This document shows, piece by piece, positions 32,865-41,718 of a stretch of 64,000 nt of DNA. The notes below the pieces were generated by a model, which worked only from the letters and a program-made list of their open reading frames with translations, was not told the DNA's origin and did not search any database. A program made the translations under genes and the position numbers. Origin of the DNA: Chlorobiota bacterium. Its GTDB lineage: Bacteria; Bacteroidota; Ignavibacteria; OLB7. Location: contig JADJXR010000001.1 in the NCBI GenBank assembly GCA_016710285.1, positions 806,001 through 870,000 on the forward strand, read 5' to 3'. The stretch's first letter is position 1; every line of letters begins with the position of its first letter.

Positions 32865-34508
32865 TCACTTCTCCATTTTTTTCTCCATCATCTCCACCAT
32901 CTCGCGTTTTCCGTTCTGCCGTGCGAAGTCAATCACGGTTTGGTGATTCCAGTCAATGGCCATGGGGTCGGCACCGCGATCCAGCAGCAGGCTTGCCGCT
33001 TGGAAGGCACTGCTGCGGACGGCCCAGAAGAGCGGGGTTTGTTTGCGGAGGTCCTTCCGGTCAATCATTGCGCCGTGGTCCAGCAGATAGCCCACAACAT
33101 CCGCCTTGTTCCCTTGCGCGGCGTAGTGGAGCGGGGAAGATTCGCCGGCGGAGTTGTGCGGGTCGGCATCGGCACCACGCTCAACCAGCAGGCGCACCAT
33201 CGCAAGGTCGGCGTTCTCCGCCGCAGCATGAAGCGGGGTTACGCCGTTCCGAATGGCTTCAATCGTTGGGTCCGCACCGTGGTCCAGAAGGAACCGCACC
33301 ATCTCGGTTTTGCCAGCGGCAGCGGCAAGGTGGATTGCCGTTGCGCCGTCGTCGGCAAACAGCGCTGCGGGGGCGTTGATCTGGGCATCGGGTTGGTGCA
33401 GCAGGAACTCCATCAGATCGGTATCCCCCGCCGCCGCGGCCAGATGCAAGGCCGTTGTTCCGGCAACGCCGGTTCGGTAGCTGACGGTTGCACCGTTGGC
33501 AAGCAGCAGTTCCAGAACATCGCGGCGGTCCTTGGCAAGCGCGATGTACGCCGTGCCGTTGATCCTCACATCGTCGAGGTTCTGGACAACCAGCACGGCC
33601 AGTTCCTCAAGGTCGCCATTGGCCCCTATCGAAAGGGCGATACTGGTTTCAAGCCCGCTTGGGTCGGGGACTTCGATGGGTTCATCGGTGGCCGCATCCG
33701 TTGGCTGATCGGTGGCTTCATCGGTGAGTTCATCCGTGACCTCATCGGCTGGCTGATCGGGATATTCTTGGGCATCGCCTTGCGGACCCATTGCGGCATC
33801 AATAAGGCTTATCAACTCAATGTTCCCGGTCTGCTGGGCAACCTGCGTCAGGAGCGTAGCTTCGGCATCTTCAATCCCGACCTGGGCCCCGGCGGCAATC
33901 AGCGTTTGGGTCAGGGCAATATCTTCCTGCTCGACTGCGGAAAAAATTGGCGTGCGTCCGTCGCTGTCGGCAATGTTGGGGTCGGCCCCGGCAGCAAGAA
34001 GCATCTCGGCAATGTCGGCATCACCATTATCCACCGCCAGCCAAAGCGGGGTTTGGCCAATGCTGTTTTCCACGTTGACCTGGGCCCCTTTGCTCAGCAG
34101 CACGGCGGCCACTTCTGGGTGGCGCAGCAGCGCGGCATCGTGCAAGGGGGTTGCCCCAACGTGGTCGGCATGGTTGATGTTGGCACCGGCGGCAATCAGC
34201 AGTTCGGCCATTTCTGCCGAGCGTGCGGCTTGCAGGGGCGTTACTCCGTCGTTGCTTTGGGCGTCAATGGCTGCGCGGTTCCGCAGCAGCAGCGCGGCCA
34301 TTGCGGTATCGTTGGCGCGGGCGGCAAGGTGCAGCGCGGTTTCGCCGTCGGGTTGCGTGGCTTGCGCCAGTTTTGGTTTCTTTTTCAGCAGCTTCGCCAT
34401 TGCCGCAACGTCGCCCGATTTGGCAACGGTGAAAACATCCTGGGCAGTGGCCATGCCGGAAAACACCAGCAGCCCCAACAGCAGCAGGAGCGATTGTGAA
34501 AGATTCAT
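32865..34508 (-). CDS. Exported ankyrin-repeat protein
   Basis: The start at 34508 gives a signal peptide (MNLSQSLLLLLGLLVFSGMATAQ). The 547-residue product is built of about a dozen ankyrin repeats of ~33 residues, e.g. DGETALHLAARANDTAMAALL, VGATPLHDAALLRHPEVAAVLL, DGRTPIFSAVEQEDIALTQTL, GTTALHLAAAAGDTDLMEFLL and SPLHYAAQGNKADVVGYLL. They are interrupted near residues 250-300 by an acidic Pro/Thr-rich insert ('DEVTDELTDEATDQPTDAATDEP') that splits the repeats into two stacks. Ankyrin stacks bind proteins, and the signal peptide implies a periplasmic or surface partner that cannot be named from sequence. The neighbours on both sides are BNR-type secreted proteins. Confidence 0.88.
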   Translation of the reverse strand: MNLSQSLLLLLGLLVFSGMATAQDVFTVAKSGDVAAMAKLLKKKPKLAQATQPDGETALHLAARANDTAMAALLLRNRAAIDAQSNDGVTPLQAARSAEMAELLIAAGANINHADHVGATPLHDAALLRHPEVAAVLLSKGAQVNVENSIGQTPLWLAVDNGDADIAEMLLAAGADPNIADSDGRTPIFSAVEQEDIALTQTLIAAGAQVGIEDAEATLLTQVAQQTGNIELISLIDAAMGPQGDAQEYPDQPADEVTDELTDEATDQPTDAATDEPIEVPDPSGLETSIALSIGANGDLEELAVLVVQNLDDVRINGTAYIALAKDRRDVLELLLANGATVSYRTGVAGTTALHLAAAAGDTDLMEFLLHQPDAQINAPAALFADDGATAIHLAAAAGKTEMVRFLLDHGADPTIEAIRNGVTPLHAAAENADLAMVRLLVERGADADPHNSAGESSPLHYAAQGNKADVVGYLLDHGAMIDRKDLRKQTPLFWAVRSSAFQAASLLLDRGADPMAIDWNHQTVIDFARQNGKREMVEMMEKKMEK

Positions 34509-34558
34509 GATTGATGATGTTGTTGGATAGAGTTGCGTGGCTGGGCGTTCGCGCCCCC

Positions 34559-34610
34559 GCCAAGTAGCCGCCCCGACCTGGTCGGGATTGATGAAAGGTT
34601 TGTCGGCTTT
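34559..34610. repeat. Isolated REP-like unit
   Basis: 'gtagccgccccgacctggtcgggattgatgaaaggtttgtcggc' is a diverged single copy of the ccgaaggct.../gacggaggtcggg unit in reverse orientation. It lies between two convergently spaced minus-strand genes. Confidence 0.6.
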
Positions 34611-34617
34611 TGGCCCC

Positions 34618-36579
34618 CTATCGGCAGCCCAGCCGTTGCCATGTTGCGCCGTGGTCTTCGGAGCGATAGGCGATATCCTCGACGGTGAGATAGAGGAGGT
34701 CCTTGTGGACCGCGAAGAACGAGGCGTAGCCCTGCGGGAAACGCCCGTCAATCGGCTGCCAACCGTCGCTGCCGTTGATGGAGCTGACGAAGAATTGATT
34801 CCCCGATGGATCGTCGCCCCCCATCAGGTAAAGGCTGTCGCGCCCTTCCATGATGCCGTACTGGCCCCCCATCCACGGCTTGTGGATCACCTTTTTTTCT
34901 TCCTGCAAGGTTATCACCACCTCTTTTCCCTCGATGCTCCACACCATCACCGGAGCCACTTGCTGGATTTGTGCGTTGTTGGGAATCGGCAAGGTTCGCC
35001 ACGTCGCGCCGCCATTGCTGGATTCTTTCCAATACTCCTTGCTCATCTTCCCTGATCGCTTATCGGGCATACTCCCCATCAGGGCGTACATCATCGTTGG
35101 GGTTGCGGCGAACTCCGCCACGTTGCTGTCCAGCTTCACTTTTTTCCACGTGCTCTCCTCTATCTGTTTCCGGTGGATTGTGCCATCGCTCATCTTCACA
35201 ACAACGCCCAAGTTGTTCGCCACGCTTAGCATCATTTCGCCGCTGGGAAGCTCAAGGTCCCGCCACCCGGTGCCTTCGCTGCGGCTGGCAAGCAGGATGT
35301 TCTGGTAACCATTGCCGACGGTTTGCACAATCATCTGCGTGCCGGAAAACCACCACCTGCCCGGGAAGGATTCAATCGGGAAGTTGGTCAGGTCCCAGGA
35401 GCGTCCGCTATCGAGCGAGTTGAACAGGATGAACGCGCTGGAGGAACCGAACAGCGTCCCCGACGGGGCCACCATCCCCATGCCGATGCAGCCGAACAGC
35501 GCGCTGTCGCGCGCATCGTCGAACAGGCTGAATGATTCCTGGGGTGCAACCTGGCAGGCCGCACGCCGCCACGTTGCGCCGCCATCGTTCGAGGTGGCGA
35601 TGGAGTCCACCGTGCGGACGATCATCACATCCCGATCCCAAAACCAGTTGCCGATGTTCCGTGGCAGAACCGAATCCACCACAACCCAATCGGAGGGCTG
35701 GCTTGCCGGAGCCACGTAGTACGCATGGCCCAGGCCTTCCACGTCGTGGCCGGAGGCAAGGTAGATGTGGGTGTCAATGGAAAGGAGTTGGAACTGATCG
35801 GTGACAGATGCTCGGGATTGCCAGCTGCGCCCGGCGGTGGCGGAGGTGAACAGGCTATCGCCGCAGGTGACGGCCAGCAGCCCGCCGGAAAGGAGCGGTT
35901 CGCCGCAATCGGTGGCGGGGGGGATGAATGGTTCCCAGGTTACTCCATCATCGTGCGAAATCAACACGCTGGAAAGGGAGCTGGTAAGAAGGACCACTCC
36001 GGGCGCGGCATCAACGGAAGCAAGCTGGCCCCACGTGTCGGAAGGGATCGTGACCTCCTGAAGCGAGCTTCCAGCATCGGTTGTGCGGTAAAGTTCGCCG
36101 GTTGTGGTCATCACAAACGTTGCCGTTCCGGTGGTGACGATTCGCTGGACGTAGGTTCCAACAAGCGACTCCAGCACCTCCCACGTTTGGCCGTCGTCGG
36201 TGGAGCGATAGACGGGATAGGGGTTTCCACCATCATCGGCCCAGGGTGAGTTCGGGGCGGCGATGATTGCGCCGTTGGTGGGCACAATGGTTCGCAAGAA
36301 CGGGTTCCAGAGGAACTCCACATCGTGCCATGTTTCCCCAAGATCGGTGGAGCGATAAAGCGCGAACCGTGCGGAATCCTGGGCAAGCCACGTTCCGGTT
36401 TCATGGGCAACAGCAAGGTCAACAAACTGGAGGTTGGTGGGGTTGGTGGGATCGTCGGATTGCTGCGCTTGCAACGGCGCGATTGCGGCCACCAGAAGCA
36501 TGGCCCAAAGCCGCGCAACCCCGAAACGGAGCAGCAAGATTGCACGGGTCGCAGAAGCATTGTTGTTCCCGTTCATCAT
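34618..36579 (-). CDS. Secreted BNR-repeat beta-propeller protein
   Basis: The ATG at 36579 is preferred over the TTG at 36582. The N-terminus has a signal peptide (LWAMLLVAAIAPLQAQQ, about residues 25-40). The 653-residue product carries BNR strands such as YRSTDLGETWHDV, YRSTDDGQTWEVL, YRTTDAGSSLQEV, TSATAGRSWQS, TSNDGGATWRRA, NSLDSGRSWDLT, SSNGGATWRTL and, at the very end, RSEDHGATWQRL. It is similar in plan to the 30951-32744 product, so both are probably surface or periplasmic propellers. There is no sorting domain: the protein stops right after the last BNR strand. Enzyme activity cannot be inferred. Confidence 0.85.
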   Translation of the reverse strand: MMNGNNNASATRAILLLRFGVARLWAMLLVAAIAPLQAQQSDDPTNPTNLQFVDLAVAHETGTWLAQDSARFALYRSTDLGETWHDVEFLWNPFLRTIVPTNGAIIAAPNSPWADDGGNPYPVYRSTDDGQTWEVLESLVGTYVQRIVTTGTATFVMTTTGELYRTTDAGSSLQEVTIPSDTWGQLASVDAAPGVVLLTSSLSSVLISHDDGVTWEPFIPPATDCGEPLLSGGLLAVTCGDSLFTSATAGRSWQSRASVTDQFQLLSIDTHIYLASGHDVEGLGHAYYVAPASQPSDWVVVDSVLPRNIGNWFWDRDVMIVRTVDSIATSNDGGATWRRAACQVAPQESFSLFDDARDSALFGCIGMGMVAPSGTLFGSSSAFILFNSLDSGRSWDLTNFPIESFPGRWWFSGTQMIVQTVGNGYQNILLASRSEGTGWRDLELPSGEMMLSVANNLGVVVKMSDGTIHRKQIEESTWKKVKLDSNVAEFAATPTMMYALMGSMPDKRSGKMSKEYWKESSNGGATWRTLPIPNNAQIQQVAPVMVWSIEGKEVVITLQEEKKVIHKPWMGGQYGIMEGRDSLYLMGGDDPSGNQFFVSSINGSDGWQPIDGRFPQGYASFFAVHKDLLYLTVEDIAYRSEDHGATWQRLGCR

Positions 36580-36787
36580 CAATGGTTATTGATTTTGGTG
36601 CGAAGTATTCACGTTGCCGCAGCAGTCATCACCGCAAGGGATTGCAAAACAGGGGAGTCCATCACCGTGTTGCGCACTGCGGCGCAATGATGGATCCCCC
36701 TGATAGCTTCTTCTGATAGCTTCCCCTGCCGGGCGTGCGGCAATGGGGTTGTGCGTGAAGCACCCCACCGCCGCCGCACCAGCTCCC

Positions 36788-38179
36788 CTAAAAATCTGCC
36801 GACCCCGGCGTGCGTGGGAAGGGGATGACATCGCGAATATTTTTCATTCCGGTTAGGTACATCACCATCCGCTCTAGCCCAAGCCCGAACCCCGCGTGGG
36901 GTGCCGAGCCATATTTCCGCAAATCCAGATACCACCAGTAGGCTTCCTCCGGCAGATGTTGTGCGCGGATTTTTTCCAGCAGAACATCGTGCCGTTCCTC
37001 GCGCTGGCTTCCGCCGATGATCTCGCCAATCCGTGGGGCCAGCACATCCATTGCCCGAACGGTTTTGCCGTCGTCGTTCAGCCGCATGTAAAACGCCTTG
37101 ATCTCCTTTGGATAATCGGTGACAACCACCGGCCGCTTAAACACCACTTCGGTTAAGTAGCGTTCGTGCTCGCTTTGCATATCTATCCCCCAAGCAACGG
37201 GGAACTCCCACGATTTATCAGCCTTCAGCAGGATAGCGATTGCATCGGTGTAGGTAACGTGTTGGAAATCGCTTTCGGCCACGTGGGTGATCGTCTCCAG
37301 CACGGTGTCGTCCACCCATTTGTTGAAGAACTCCAGATCGGGAAGGCAGGTGTCCACCACGTGGGCAATGATGTACTTCAGGAACTCTTCGGCAACACGG
37401 CGGTTGTCGTCAAGATCACAGAAGGACATCTCTGGCTCAATCATCCAGAACTCCGCCAGGTGGCGGGGCGTGTTGCTGTTTTCGGCGCGGAACGTTGGGC
37501 CGAACGTGTAGATGTTGGTGAACGCGCTGGCGAAAATCTCCCCTTCAAGCTGGCCGCTAACGGTTAGGTAGGAAGGGCGGCCAAAGAAATCTTCGGCGAA
37601 GTTGATGCCGCCGGTTTCGGTGCGCGGAAGGTTCATCAGGTCCAGCGTCGTGACACCGAACATCGCCCCCGCACCTTCGGCATCGGAAGCCGTGATAATC
37701 GGCGTGTGGACGTAAAGGAACCCCCGCTCCTGGAAGAATTTATGAATGGCATAACAGACCGCATTGCGGACGCGGAACACCGCGCCGAAGGTATTGCTGC
37801 GGGGGCGCAAGTGGGCAATCTCCCGCAAGAACTCCATGCTGTGACGCTTCGGTTGCAGCGGGTAGGTGGCGGGGTCCGCAGGGCCGTAGATAAGGATGTC
37901 GCGGGCCTTCAGCTCCACCGATTGCCCCGCGCCAAGCGATGCCACAAGCTCGCCGCTGATTTTCAGGCAGGCTCCGGTCCCAATCTGCCGCATCGTCTCC
38001 TCGGGGATTGCTCCTGCCTCCACCACTGCTTGCAAATCCTTGAAGCAGGAGCCATCGTTCAGCTGGATGAAGGTAACGCCTTTGCTGTCGCGGCGGGTTT
38101 TCACCCATCCGCGGGCCTCAACAGCGGTCCCCACCGCCATTGCGAACATATCCTTGATGTACTCTCCGGTTCGAATCAT
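36788..38179 (-). CDS. asnS: Asparaginyl-tRNA synthetase
   Basis: Charges tRNA-Asn with asparagine. The start at 38179 (MIRTGEYIKDMFAMAVG) gives 463 residues, the usual length of the bacterial enzyme. An OB-fold anticodon-binding domain fills residues ~17-100 (EARGWVKTRRDSKGVTFIQLNDGS). The class II catalytic domain follows, with motif 2 (FGPTFRAENSNTPRHLAEFWMIEPE) and motif 3 (GFGLGLERMVMYLTGMKNIRDVIPFPRTPG) at the C-terminus. The acidic discriminator typical of aspartyl enzymes is absent, and 'HLAEFWMIEPEM' matches AsnRS. The gene is single, with a 370-bp leader of no obvious structure. The window also encodes tRNA-Asn and gatB. Confidence 0.95.
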   Translation of the reverse strand: MIRTGEYIKDMFAMAVGTAVEARGWVKTRRDSKGVTFIQLNDGSCFKDLQAVVEAGAIPEETMRQIGTGACLKISGELVASLGAGQSVELKARDILIYGPADPATYPLQPKRHSMEFLREIAHLRPRSNTFGAVFRVRNAVCYAIHKFFQERGFLYVHTPIITASDAEGAGAMFGVTTLDLMNLPRTETGGINFAEDFFGRPSYLTVSGQLEGEIFASAFTNIYTFGPTFRAENSNTPRHLAEFWMIEPEMSFCDLDDNRRVAEEFLKYIIAHVVDTCLPDLEFFNKWVDDTVLETITHVAESDFQHVTYTDAIAILLKADKSWEFPVAWGIDMQSEHERYLTEVVFKRPVVVTDYPKEIKAFYMRLNDDGKTVRAMDVLAPRIGEIIGGSQREERHDVLLEKIRAQHLPEEAYWWYLDLRKYGSAPHAGFGLGLERMVMYLTGMKNIRDVIPFPRTPGSADF

Positions 38180-38552
38180 AGTTAAATGAACGTTAGATGT
38201 GAACGAGAACTGCAGCCGCTGCCGGATTGCCACCCGGCTTGCTTCCGCGCCCCAAAATAGAACTCCCCTTCTGCCACACCAAACAGCGATACAGCTTGTT
38301 GGAGTGTTGGGTATCCTGGCAATACCAACTATGCTTGCAAACAGCAGCCGTGCCGCTGAGCCATAGGTTGCAGCCTTCACGAGAATGGCAGGCATAGCAC
38401 CTCAATGCCTGCAGGAGAATCGCCAGCAAAAAGCACTGCTTCCAGCAACACAAGTGATGCCATTTGACGATATTCGGCATGGCGAACTATGCTTGTGAGA
38501 CCTCCCTGCTCTTCCAGCAACTCATACATCAACTCCGATTCTCACTTCCTCC
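38180..38552. other. Divergent intergenic region between asnS and the Ppx/GppA gene
   Basis: No gene is seen. The region must hold promoters for both divergent genes. One small hairpin (gcaggcat 38388-38395 with atgcctgc 38405-38412) is visible. No riboswitch or T-box-like leader was recognised. Confidence 0.4.
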
Positions 38553-39485
38553 ATGATCCTCTCAACAATTGACATCGGCACCAACACCATATTGATGGTG
38601 ACGGCGCAGGCAAACCCCGGCGGCGCAATCCAAATTCTTGGCGATGAGCATGCCATTGCCCGGCTTGGGAAAGGGGTGGATGCTTCGCGCACCATTCTGC
38701 CGGAAACGTTTGGCCGCGTGGCCGATTTCCTGCTGCGCTACCGCCAGATTGCTGAGTGGCACCACGCCGACCGCATTGTTGCTTTTGGGACCAGCGCGCT
38801 TCGGGATGCACGCAACCAGCAGCAGTTCATCGCCGAAATGGCGGAGCGAACGGGCATCACGATCCAGGTGCTGAGCGGCCAGGAAGAAGCCCAGTGGACC
38901 TACCGTGGCGCGCTGTTCGGGCTTGCGGTGGCCCCAACGCCATCGCCAATCGCCGTGCTGGACATTGGCGGCGGCAGCACCGAAATCGCGGTTGGGGACG
39001 GGACCAGTCTTCAGCACAGCATCAGCCTTGACATCGGCGCGGTGCGGCTGGCGGAACGGTGTTTTTCGGGGCTTCCTCCTTCGGCGGCAGAACTTTCCAA
39101 CGCCCGCGAATTTGCCCGGAAGGAACTGGCCAGCGCGTTCAATCTTCCCCCGCAGACCGTTGCCGTTGGCGTTGCCGGAACCGTGACAACCCTGGGCGCG
39201 ATGCACGCCGGAATGGAGCACTTCAACGCCGAATCGCTGAACGGGGGGTGGCTTCCGGCTGGCGTTATCGGCACCACCGTTGGGCGGCTTGCGGGGCTGA
39301 CGCTGGCGGAGACCGAGGCAATCCCCCAAATCAACAGCGGGCGGGCGGATATTATTCTGGCTGGCGCAATCATCTTGGAGGAGTTTATGAAGCGGTATCG
39401 GCTTCCCAAGCTGATGGTCAGCACGCGCGGGGTGCGCTACGGGGTGATGCTTCGCGAAATGAGCGGTGAGCAACATCAGGAGTGA
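38553..39485 (+). CDS. Exopolyphosphatase / guanosine pentaphosphatase family protein
   Basis: A 310-residue Ppx/GppA family member of the actin-like ATPase fold. These enzymes remove phosphate from polyphosphate or convert pppGpp to ppGpp. The first phosphate-binding loop is at the N-terminus (STIDIGTNTILMV) and the second near residue 132 (VLDIGGGSTEIAVG). 'AFGTSALRDARN' and the 'VLSGQEEAQWTYRG' motif around residues 75-115 are also typical. The length of about 300 matches the short single-domain forms, without the C-terminal HD domain of E. coli Ppx. It is followed by lepA after 250 bp. Confidence 0.9.
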   Translation: MILSTIDIGTNTILMVTAQANPGGAIQILGDEHAIARLGKGVDASRTILPETFGRVADFLLRYRQIAEWHHADRIVAFGTSALRDARNQQQFIAEMAERTGITIQVLSGQEEAQWTYRGALFGLAVAPTPSPIAVLDIGGGSTEIAVGDGTSLQHSISLDIGAVRLAERCFSGLPPSAAELSNAREFARKELASAFNLPPQTVAVGVAGTVTTLGAMHAGMEHFNAESLNGGWLPAGVIGTTVGRLAGLTLAETEAIPQINSGRADIILAGAIILEEFMKRYRLPKLMVSTRGVRYGVMLREMSGEQHQE

Positions 39486-39739
39486 ATCAAGAATGAACGG
39501 GGGGAAGAAGAACTCACTTTTGCCCATCCCCTAACCTTCTTATACTTCCGACAACCCGTTACCGCACGCCACCTTGCACACTCGGCAGGTGGGGCGTAAG
39601 TTTGGCACTTTGCTTTTCAATCTCCCTTTCCAGCGGTTCTGCAATTCAATGGCGGTTGGTTCGGGGAATCCCTATCGGTTTCGGTTCTTGGCCGCGAAAC
39701 AGCCACCGGTACTCAGTTCGGTTGAACGATTTCTGCACG

Positions 39740-41554
39740 ATGAACAACATCCGCAATTTCTGCATCATTGCTCACATAGATCACGGCAAATCTACGCTTG
39801 CCGACCGCCTGCTGGAGACCACCGGGCGCGTCACCGCACGCGAGATGACCATGAACCAGATTCTGGACGATAACCCGCTGGAGCAGGAGCGTGGAATCAC
39901 GATCAAGCTGCACGCTATCCAGATGGATTATCGCCGCCCCAACCACACCGGCGACACCACCCTGTACAGCCTGAACCTGATTGACACGCCGGGCCACGTT
40001 GACTTCAGCTACGAGGTCTCCCGCTCGCTTGCCGCGTGCGAGGGCGCGCTGCTGGTGGTGGACGCAACGCAGGGGGTGGAGGCGCAAACCATTGCGAACC
40101 TTTACTTGGCGATTGATGCTGGGTTGGAGATCATCCCGGTCATCAACAAAATTGACCTCCCTTCGGCGGCCACCACTCTGGAAGGGGTGAAGCAGCAGGT
40201 GATTGACCTGTTGGGATGCAAGGAAGAAGAAATGATCCTTGCCTCGGCAAAAGCTGGGATTGGAATCGAGGAGATTTTGGAGGCGATTGTTCAGCGGATC
40301 CCATCGCCACGCGGCAACCCCGACGCACCGTTGCGCGCCCTGATCTTCGACTCCCTGTTCGATAGCTATCGGGGAACCGTCACCTACGTTCGGGTGGTGG
40401 ATGGAACGTTGCGGGAGGATGAGAAGATCAAGTTCATGTACACCGGGGCGGAGTTCACGGTGGAGGAAGCGGGGGTGCTGCACCGGAACCGCGTTAGAAC
40501 AAAGGAGATACCGTGCGGGGCGGTGGGGTATTTCACCGCTGCCATCAAGGACGTGAAGGATACGAAGGTGGGGGACACCGTCACGCTAAGCCGTGGGGGG
40601 GCCGCCGAGCCAATCCCTGGGTTCCGCGAGGTGAAGCCAATGGTGTTTGCCGGTATCTATCCGGCGGTCTCGGACGACTACGAAACGCTGCGCGACTCGC
40701 TGGCAAAACTCACCTTGAACGATTCGGCCATCACCTACCAGCCGGAGACTTCCACCGCGCTTGGGTTCGGGTTCCGCTGCGGCTTTTTGGGAATGCTCCA
40801 CATGGAGATTGTGCAGGAGCGGCTGGAGCGGGAGTTCAACCAGACGATCGTCACCACGATTCCCAACGTGGAGTATCAGGTGACGAAAACGAATGGGGAG
40901 CAGGTGATGGTGGATAATCCTGCCGACCTTCCACCCCCTGGGGCGATTGATATTATTGAGGAGCCGTACATCCGCGCACAGATCATCTGCCCGGCGGAGT
41001 ATATCGGCGTTATCACGAAGCTCTGCATCGAGCGGCGTGGCATCTACAAAAACACCAGCTACCTTTCCTCCACCCGTGTGGACATCACTTTCGAGCTGCC
41101 ACTGGCCGAGGTGATTTTCGATTTTTACGACAAGCTGAAATCCGCCTCGCGCGGGTATGCCTCGTTTGATTATGAGGTGATTGGGATGCGGGAAGGGGAT
41201 TTGGTGAAGTTGGATATCCTTCTCAGCAACGAGGCGGTGGACGCGCTTTCGATCATCATCCACCGTGACAAGGCATATTTCTACGGAAGGAAACTTTGCG
41301 CCAAACTGCGCGAACTGATCCCGCGGCATATGTTCGAGATTCCGGTGCAGGCGGCGATTGGCGCAAAGGTGATTGCCCGCGAAACAATCAAAGCGCTTCG
41401 GAAGGACGTGCTGGCCAAGTGCTACGGCGGCGACATCAGCCGCAAACGGAAGCTGATTGAAAAGCAGAAGGAAGGGAAGAAACGGATGAAGCAAGTTGGC
41501 GCGGTGGAAATCCCACAAGAAGCATTTTTGGCGGTGCTTTCGATGGAGGAATAA
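39740..41554 (+). CDS. lepA: Elongation factor 4 (LepA), ribosome back-translocating GTPase
   Basis: The start at 39740 (MNNIRNFCIIAHIDHGKSTL) gives 604 residues, the standard length; the upstream in-frame codons are not conserved-looking. The G1 P-loop AHIDHGKST is at residues ~10-18, with 'DTPGHVDFSYEV' (G3) and 'NKIDLPSA' (G4) further on. LepA then has EF-G-like domains II, III and V, and its own C-terminal domain ending with a basic segment (DISRKRKLIEKQKEGKKRMKQVG). It is thought to act on the ribosome during translation or subunit biogenesis. It is followed directly by a remnant of a signal peptidase gene and then by intact lepB, a lepA-lepB pairing known from many bacteria. Confidence 0.97.
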   Translation: MNNIRNFCIIAHIDHGKSTLADRLLETTGRVTAREMTMNQILDDNPLEQERGITIKLHAIQMDYRRPNHTGDTTLYSLNLIDTPGHVDFSYEVSRSLAACEGALLVVDATQGVEAQTIANLYLAIDAGLEIIPVINKIDLPSAATTLEGVKQQVIDLLGCKEEEMILASAKAGIGIEEILEAIVQRIPSPRGNPDAPLRALIFDSLFDSYRGTVTYVRVVDGTLREDEKIKFMYTGAEFTVEEAGVLHRNRVRTKEIPCGAVGYFTAAIKDVKDTKVGDTVTLSRGGAAEPIPGFREVKPMVFAGIYPAVSDDYETLRDSLAKLTLNDSAITYQPETSTALGFGFRCGFLGMLHMEIVQERLEREFNQTIVTTIPNVEYQVTKTNGEQVMVDNPADLPPPGAIDIIEEPYIRAQIICPAEYIGVITKLCIERRGIYKNTSYLSSTRVDITFELPLAEVIFDFYDKLKSASRGYASFDYEVIGMREGDLVKLDILLSNEAVDALSIIIHRDKAYFYGRKLCAKLRELIPRHMFEIPVQAAIGAKVIARETIKALRKDVLAKCYGGDISRKRKLIEKQKEGKKRMKQVGAVEIPQEAFLAVLSMEE

Positions 41555-41568
41555 GCGGAAGAATACTC

Positions 41569-41682
41569 CGCAGCCGCAACAACGACAGGCTTGCCAACCC
41601 CTACGACCCCGCAGAAGCGTTATCGCTGTGGGAACGCATTGGCGCAATCCGCTGGGGGCGGATGTTCAGATCCATTGAGTAA
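41569..41682 (+). pseudogene. Remnant of a second signal peptidase I gene (3' end)
   Basis: In the frame of codon 41578-41580 the stretch reads '...NNDRLANPYDPAEALS' and then LWERIGAIRWGRMFRSIE, followed by TAA at 41680-41682. The intact signal peptidase downstream ends LWEKITSIRWGRLFNVID, also followed by a stop. The match in the last 18 residues is close, and the upstream part 'DRLANPYDPAE' parallels 'DGIANTENPAE'. Only about 38 codons survive between the lepA stop and the next gene, with no start codon, so this is a relic of a tandem lepB duplication or of a gene otherwise deleted. Confidence 0.75.
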
Positions 41683-41718
41683 GCAATCATTGAGCAACCA
41701 ACAACCGAACGCAGATAC

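Noticed and set aside
32763..34499. 578-codon + strand frame opposite the ankyrin gene
   Set aside because: Repeated antisense of ankyrin codons; no recognisable domain.
38562..39527. 321-codon minus-strand frame opposite the Ppx/GppA gene
   Set aside because: The + strand product has the phosphate-binding loops; this is its shadow.
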